Below, piece by piece: positions 6,071 to 9,921 of a stretch of 9,921 bases of DNA (its first letter is position 1; every line of letters begins with the position of its first letter). A program made the translations under genes and the position numbers. The notes below the pieces were generated by a model. That model did no database searches and had not been told where the DNA came from. It saw only the letters and a list, made by a program, of their open reading frames with translations. The stretch is from an uncultured Clostridium sp. (GTDB taxonomy: Bacteria > Bacillota > Clostridia > Lachnospirales > Lachnospiraceae): assembly GCA_938036545.1 (NCBI GenBank), contig CALHQJ010000136.1, forward strand, positions 1 through 9,921, in the 5' to 3' direction.

Positions 6071-7047
6071 CAGTATTTTATCTCCTGGAGAAAGGCTTTT
6101 CTGGCTCCTTCCTGTTCCTGCAAAACCCTTAATTTGTCTGTATTTCTGGCCGGAATCCACGCTTTATTTGCATTGTAGTAATAGTTAAGCTGCTTCCAGT
6201 ATTTTTCCGGATACAAAAAGAGATAGTAAAGGCATTTTCTCTCCTGTTCCGTCATTGGCAGAATGCGCTCATAGGCGTCCAGCATCATGGAACCAAGACG
6301 GAGATTCCATCCGTGTCTTTCCATAACTTTACGCATAAAACGGTATAAATCTGCAGTCTGAATCCCCAGATGCATTCGATTATAGTCTACAATCGCCACA
6401 TAATGATTTCCCATTAAAACATGGTGGTGATCCAAATCCCCATGACTTAAAAACAGGGAAATTTCTCCCTCTGCCTCTATGTCTCTAAGCCCTTCTTCCG
6501 CTTCTATAGCCTGTTCAAAAAATTGGGAGTAACTGTCAATTACACACAGTTCAAACTCACTCTTTCCCCGTTTTCCTCGTATAAAACTTCTGGCCCGTTT
6601 CATTTCCCGATTATGGCGGCTCATTTCTTCATGCAGCGGTTTTGCCACAATAGAGCCCATCTTCCATTCCTCTTTAAAATCCACTCTCCGCAAAAGCTGA
6701 TGCAGCATACCGATTCTGGTAACTGCGCTGCGAATTTCTGAATATTCTTTCAGATTGCATTCCCTGTCCTGAAACCAGTCTTTCAGGATAAAGCAGGTTC
6801 CGTCTCCGGCATTTGTAAACAGGCCTTCTTCCAGACTTCTCACATACTGGTCTGCTTTTAAGCCGCTGCTGTCCTGCAGAGTTTCCAATACCTCTGCCTC
6901 AAATTCCAGCCTGCGGACAGTTCCTCTGTATTCCTTCAAAATACGGCAGCCTTTGTCTGTATCCAAAATCCATGCGCCCCGTCCCTTTTTTACGCCGTAA
7001 ACCTCCATATCATACTGTTCCAGCACGTCCATATACCGCTCTGTCAT
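6070..7047 (-). CDS. CotS-family spore coat protein (APH kinase-like fold)
   Basis: A 325-residue protein of the CotS/YsxE group, which has an aminoglycoside-phosphotransferase/choline-kinase-like fold and is tied to the spore coat in Bacillus and Clostridia. Visible: ILKEYRG (36-42) with a possible ATP-contacting Lys38, LSHGDLDHHHVLM (200-212) at the catalytic loop, IVDYNRMHLGIQTADLYRFMRKV (219-241) at the metal loop, and the family-typical YPEKYWKQLNYYYNANKAWIP (279-299). The catalytic-loop HGD is kept, but the usual metal-binding Asn five residues on is His209, and the usual DFD is D-Y-N (221-223), so activity may be reduced or absent. The start is ATG 7047 with GGAGGGG 6-7 bases upstream; an in-frame TTG at 7062 is rejected because that ribosome binding site lies inside it. 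A sigma-E-like promoter precedes it. Which coat protein of Bacillus it corresponds to is unclear. Confidence 0.85.
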   Translation of the reverse strand: MTERYMDVLEQYDMEVYGVKKGRGAWILDTDKGCRILKEYRGTVRRLEFEAEVLETLQDSSGLKADQYVRSLEEGLFTNAGDGTCFILKDWFQDRECNLKEYSEIRSAVTRIGMLHQLLRRVDFKEEWKMGSIVAKPLHEEMSRHNREMKRARSFIRGKRGKSEFELCVIDSYSQFFEQAIEAEEGLRDIEAEGEISLFLSHGDLDHHHVLMGNHYVAIVDYNRMHLGIQTADLYRFMRKVMERHGWNLRLGSMMLDAYERILPMTEQERKCLYYLFLYPEKYWKQLNYYYNANKAWIPARNTDKLRVLQEQEGARKAFLQEIKY

Positions 7048-7097
7048 AGCGAACCCCTCCAACTTCTGCTTTTTGTAGTCTCTTATAAGCTATTTCT

Positions 7098-7126
7098 AAA
7101 GTATGAAAACGAGTCCTGGATTATGA
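7098..7126 (-). promoter_or_regulatory. Sigma-E-like sporulation promoter of the CotS-like gene
   Basis: On the minus strand, TCATAAT (7126-7120), a 14-base spacer and CATACTTT (7105-7098). Against the remembered Bacillus sigma-E consensus (KMATATT, 14-15 bases, CATACAHT) this is 6 of 7 and 7 of 8 with ideal spacing. It starts only a few bases past the cca terminator. A poorer sigma-A alternative overlaps: TTTTCA (7109-7104), 16 bases, TATAAG (7087-7082). Mother-cell expression would suit a coat protein. Confidence 0.65.
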
Positions 7127-7131
7127 CCAGT

Positions 7132-7179
7132 AAAAAAGCCCGAGCGCAGGCATATTCTCATTCTATGCCTGCTGCTCGG
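7132..7179 (-). terminator. Terminator of the proS-cca unit, overlapping the cca 3' end
   Basis: On the minus strand, CCGAGC-AG-CAGGCATA (7179-7164) pairs with TATGCCTG-C-GCTCGG (7154-7140, one bulged base), followed by GC and six Ts (7137-7132). The first arm is made of the last codons and part of the stop codon of cca. Confidence 0.9.
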
Positions 7180-8356
7180 ACTCTCTTTTCAAAGCGGCTT
7201 CAATTAACGTTTCTTTTTGATTGTATTCCGGATGTTCCAGTACCATGCCTAATAGTGCATTTAAGGCTTCTCCTACCTTTTTTCCCGGCTGGATTCCTGC
7301 ATCCATCAAGTCTCTTCCGCTGACTGCAAGCTGCTTTAAAGAAAGGCAGTCTCCGGCACAGCGGATTTCCCTGCTAAGACGGGTAATTTCTCCTGATGGG
7401 TCAACATTTCTCAAAACCAGCAGATCGTCATACAGTTCCGGAGTCATCTGGCTCATAATTTTACGCAGTTCAGCCTTTTGCGGCGTCAATGGCGTTTTAA
7501 TAAAACGCAGCAGAACTTTCACCCGATTGATCGTGTCATTGTCTGATTTTAACTGTTTTAAAATTCTTCCTGCTTTTTCCTCTGTTTCATTCTGTAAAAA
7601 AGCGGCCCAGCGAAGGTGTTTCTTGTCCGGAAGTCTCGGATCAATAACTGGAAGAGGGAATGAAACATCCGTAAAATCCGCCGAAATAAATGGCGCCATT
7701 CCAGTTTCATATACCATTCTGATCCGGTTTGGATGAGCCGAGGTCAGCAGCTTGCTTAGTTCTGCCAAAATCCGTTCTTTGCTGACATTCATCAGGTTGG
7801 GCGCAATGACACGGATTGCCTCATAGGTGGCCGGTTCAATCTCAAATCCCAGCTGTGCTGAGAAACGGACTGCACGGAGAATCCTTAATGCATCTTCTGT
7901 AAATCTGTCTATGGGATTGCCCACACAGCGGATTAATCCGGATTTTAAATCCTCCACTCCGCCAAAAGCGTCCACAATTCCGTTCTGGCTGCTGTAAGCC
8001 ATAGCATTAATTGTAAAATCCCGCCGTTTTAAATCTTCAATCAGATTAGAAGTAAACTGAACTTCTTTTGGATGGCGGCCGTCCTCGTATTCTCCGTCAA
8101 TCCGGTATGTCGTTACTTCATAGCCCACCTTGTCCACCATAATCGTAACGGTTCCATGGGCAATTCCGGTATCAATGGTCCGTCGAAAAATCGCCTTTAC
8201 CTGCTCCGGACGGGCCGAAGTGGTAATATCCCAGTCTTCCGGCTTCCGTCCAAGCAGGCTGTCTCGGACACAGCCGCCTACAGCGCTGGCTTCATATCCA
8301 TGATCATTCAGCCGTGTTATAATCTCTTCTACTGCCTCTGGAAGCTGTATTTCCAT
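7163..8356 (-). CDS. cca: CCA-adding tRNA nucleotidyltransferase, class II
   Basis: Adds or repairs the 3' CCA of tRNAs from CTP and ATP without a nucleic acid template. The 397 residues match Gram-positive CCA enzymes. N-terminal catalytic head: VGGCVRD (26-32), the metal-binding pair D41-W-D43, and RRDFTINAMA (111-120). The neck has GLIRCVGNPIDRFTEDALRILRAVRF (140-165), including EDALR (154-158), the amino-acid template motif. The C-terminal stretch SGRDLMDAGIQPGKKVGEAL (346-365) is typical of the family tail. No HD domain motif is evident. The start is ATG 8356 with AAAGGAGG 8 bases upstream; the frame continues to 8470 but that part overlaps proS and crosses a repeat, so it is not coding. 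It follows proS after a 67-base spacer without a visible promoter, so the two are probably co-transcribed. A poly(A) polymerase role is the main alternative, less likely given organism type and length. Confidence 0.92.
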   Translation of the reverse strand: MEIQLPEAVEEIITRLNDHGYEASAVGGCVRDSLLGRKPEDWDITTSARPEQVKAIFRRTIDTGIAHGTVTIMVDKVGYEVTTYRIDGEYEDGRHPKEVQFTSNLIEDLKRRDFTINAMAYSSQNGIVDAFGGVEDLKSGLIRCVGNPIDRFTEDALRILRAVRFSAQLGFEIEPATYEAIRVIAPNLMNVSKERILAELSKLLTSAHPNRIRMVYETGMAPFISADFTDVSFPLPVIDPRLPDKKHLRWAAFLQNETEEKAGRILKQLKSDNDTINRVKVLLRFIKTPLTPQKAELRKIMSQMTPELYDDLLVLRNVDPSGEITRLSREIRCAGDCLSLKQLAVSGRDLMDAGIQPGKKVGEALNALLGMVLEHPEYNQKETLIEAALKRESEQQA

Positions 8357-8381
8357 AGGGGCTGCCTCCTTTCGCTCTGAA

Positions 8382-8414
8382 TTTGTGCCAGATTTCCCGT
8401 CATCCTGAATAGTT
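8382..8414 (-). repeat. Copy 2 of the 33-base dispersed repeat
   Basis: Matches 12-44 at 29 of 33 bases. It starts 9 bases after the proS stop codon and lies wholly in the proS-cca spacer, ending 25 bases before the cca start, just upstream of its ribosome binding site. If the pair is co-transcribed, the repeat is part of the mRNA. Confidence 0.7.
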
Positions 8415-8423
8415 GCCTTTAAA

Positions 8424-9857
8424 TTAATATGCCTTGCCCCAGTATACCATCTTCGTAGCAGGTTTTCCACAATATACGCAGGTATCAGACAGTTTTTCCT
8501 GATTAAACGGCATACAGCGGGAAGTAACGCCTGCCTCTTCTTTCAGCTTTTCTTCGCACTCCTGGCATCCGCACCACATTGCCTTGATAAATCCTGGTTT
8601 ATTCTCTGCAATGTCCTTTAACTCGTCTAATGTCAGAGCTGTATAGGTATGTGCGTCTCTGTGTTTTCTGGCTCTCTCCAGCATATCGGACTGAATCTGA
8701 TCTAATAAATCTGCAACCTTGCTTTCCAGCTCATCCAGGCTGACAAACAGTTTTTCATGGGTATCGCGGCGTACCAGAACAGCCTGATTTTTCTCAATAT
8801 CCTTCGGTCCGATTTCAATACGTACCGGAATACCACGCATTTCGCTTTCATTAAACTTCCATCCAGGACTCTTGTCACTGTCATCTACTTTTACGCTAAA
8901 GTTAGACAGACGGTCTTTCAGCTCAAATGCCTTATCTAAAACGCCTTCTTTTCTCTGCTGGATCGGAACAATTACCACCTGGGTCGGAGCAATGCGAGGA
9001 GGAAGCACCAGACCCTCATTATCTCCGTGTACCATGATAATTCCGCCGATTAAACGGGTAGAAATACCCCAGGAAGTCTGATGAACATACTTTAACTGAT
9101 TGTCTTTGTCACTGTACTGAATCTCAAATGCCTTTGCAAATCCGTCGCCGAAGTTGTGGCTGGTTCCGGACTGCAGTGCCTTTCCATCATGCATCAGCGC
9201 TTCAATGGTATAGGTTGCTTCAGCGCCTGCAAACTTCTCTTTATCTGTCTTACGTCCGCGAATTACCGGCATTGCCAGAACTTCCTCGCAGAAATCAGCA
9301 TAAATGTTTAACATCTGCTCGGTTCTCTCCTGAGCCTCTTCTGCTGTAGCATGAGCCGTATGGCCTTCCTGCCATAAAAATTCTCTGGAACGCAGGAATG
9401 GACGGGTTGTCTTTTCCCAACGCACTACAGAACACCACTGGTTGTAAACCTTTGGCAGATCTCTGTAGGAATGGATGTCTCTTGCATAAAAATCACAGAA
9501 TAAGGTCTCGGAAGTAGGTCTTACGCACATTCTCTCCTGAAGAGGCTCTAATCCGCCGTGAGTTACCCAGGCAACCTCCGGAGCAAATCCCTCTACGTGA
9601 TCTTTTTCTTTCTGAAGCAGGCTTTCCGGAATAAACATTGGCATATAGACGTTGCGAACGCCTGCCGCTTTAAAACGTTTGTCTACTTCTTTCTGGATGT
9701 TTTCCCAGATTGCATATCCGTCCGGCTTAATTACCATACATCCTTTTACGCTGGAATAATCAATTAACTCTGCTTTTTTTACTACGTCCGTATACCACTG
9801 GGCAAAATCTTCTTCCATGGACGTAATGGCCTCTACCATTTTCTTATCGTTTGCCAT
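8424..9857 (-). CDS. proS: Prolyl-tRNA synthetase, archaeal/eukaryotic-type without editing insertion
   Basis: Class II synthetase that charges tRNA-Pro with proline in the cytoplasm. At 477 residues it is the short type, lacking the roughly 180-residue editing insertion of typical bacterial ProRS. Motif 2 region: RPTSETLF (113-120) and FLRSREFLWQEGHTAH (154-169). Motif 3: GLVLPPRIAPTQVV (282-295). An anticodon-binding domain follows (about 290-400). The C-terminal zinc-type domain has Cys429, Cys434, Cys460 and Cys463 in CxxxxC and CxxC spacing, and the protein ends in Tyr477; both features and the length match the Thermus-type enzyme. The start at 9857 has AAAGGAG 9 bases upstream. Without the insertion, mischarged Ala-tRNA-Pro would need a separate trans-editing protein, not seen here. 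It is first in a likely proS-cca unit and is preceded by a leader terminator. Confidence 0.97.
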   Translation of the reverse strand: MANDKKMVEAITSMEEDFAQWYTDVVKKAELIDYSSVKGCMVIKPDGYAIWENIQKEVDKRFKAAGVRNVYMPMFIPESLLQKEKDHVEGFAPEVAWVTHGGLEPLQERMCVRPTSETLFCDFYARDIHSYRDLPKVYNQWCSVVRWEKTTRPFLRSREFLWQEGHTAHATAEEAQERTEQMLNIYADFCEEVLAMPVIRGRKTDKEKFAGAEATYTIEALMHDGKALQSGTSHNFGDGFAKAFEIQYSDKDNQLKYVHQTSWGISTRLIGGIIMVHGDNEGLVLPPRIAPTQVVIVPIQQRKEGVLDKAFELKDRLSNFSVKVDDSDKSPGWKFNESEMRGIPVRIEIGPKDIEKNQAVLVRRDTHEKLFVSLDELESKVADLLDQIQSDMLERARKHRDAHTYTALTLDELKDIAENKPGFIKAMWCGCQECEEKLKEEAGVTSRCMPFNQEKLSDTCVYCGKPATKMVYWGKAY

Positions 9858-9878
9858 CTTCTCTCTCTCCTTTCAACC

Positions 9879-9908
9879 AAAAGAGAATCCTGTTTTGGCA
9901 GGATTCTC
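9879..9908 (-). terminator. Leader terminator upstream of proS (probable attenuator)
   Basis: On the minus strand, GAGAATCCTG-CCAAAA-CAGGATTCTC followed by TTTT: a perfect 10-bp stem. Only five bases separate the T-run (to 9879) from the proS ribosome binding site (9873-9867), leaving no room for a promoter, so proS transcription must pass through it. That is the layout of transcription attenuation; T-box control by uncharged tRNA-Pro is the usual reason in Firmicutes. The specifier loop and T-box sequence would lie beyond the window edge, so the class is inferred. A further small stem, CCGCC-GCA-GGCGG, lies at 9908-9920. Confidence 0.7.
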
Positions 9909-9921
9909 CGCCTGCGGCGGG

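Noticed and set aside
8357..8470. N-terminal extension of cca
   Set aside because: It overlaps the proS 3' end in another frame, crosses the dispersed repeat, and a strong ribosome binding site precedes ATG 8356.
1..9921. CRISPR arrays, insertion sequences, phage or toxin-antitoxin genes, tRNA or rRNA genes
   Set aside because: No regularly spaced repeats, transposase or integrase motifs, or tRNA cloverleaf sequences were found; gene content is housekeeping and sporulation.

Overview
This window looks like ordinary chromosome from a spore-forming, moderate-GC member of the Clostridia, most likely a Lachnospiraceae-type gut anaerobe. The evidence is the close fit of the MreB, phosphosugar mutase, CotS-like and CmpB-type proteins to versions typical of that group, the strong GGAGG-type ribosome binding sites, and a sporulation-type promoter in front of the coat-protein gene. 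That placement is inferred from remembered family sequence, not from a search.

Layout, left to right. (1) 1-1061: a complete MreB gene on the minus strand with a good sigma-A promoter at 1129-1156. A short repeat lies just past its stop. (2) 1062-1468: a 407-base gap with no believable protein gene. It carries three consecutive hairpins and a strong bidirectional terminator that together look like a small plus-strand non-coding RNA (about 1241-1410). (3) 1469-3022: an ABC-F ATPase on the minus strand. (4) 3158-4144: a five-helix membrane protein of the CmpB family with a long coiled-coil tail, the only plus-strand gene, divergent from the ABC-F gene. A bidirectional terminator separates it from (5) 4217-5956, a phosphoglucomutase-type phosphosugar mutase (minus). 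(6) 6070-7047: a CotS-family spore coat protein (minus) with a near-consensus sigma-E promoter. (7) 7163-8356 cca and 8424-9857 proS (minus): a two-gene tRNA unit (proline charging, CCA addition) read proS then cca. It has an attenuator-like terminator between the proS leader and its ribosome binding site and ends in a terminator that overlaps the last codons of cca.

The genes do not form one pathway. proS and cca share a tRNA theme and probably a transcript. The other genes appear to be separate transcription units: cell shape, translation-linked ATPase, membrane protein, sugar phosphate metabolism and sporulation. I see no mobile element, CRISPR array, phage gene, tRNA or rRNA gene.

The parts most worth following up are the orphan structured RNA candidate at 1241-1410, the 33-base repeat found 9 bases after two unrelated stop codons, the sigma-E-like promoter, and the proS leader terminator at the right edge.
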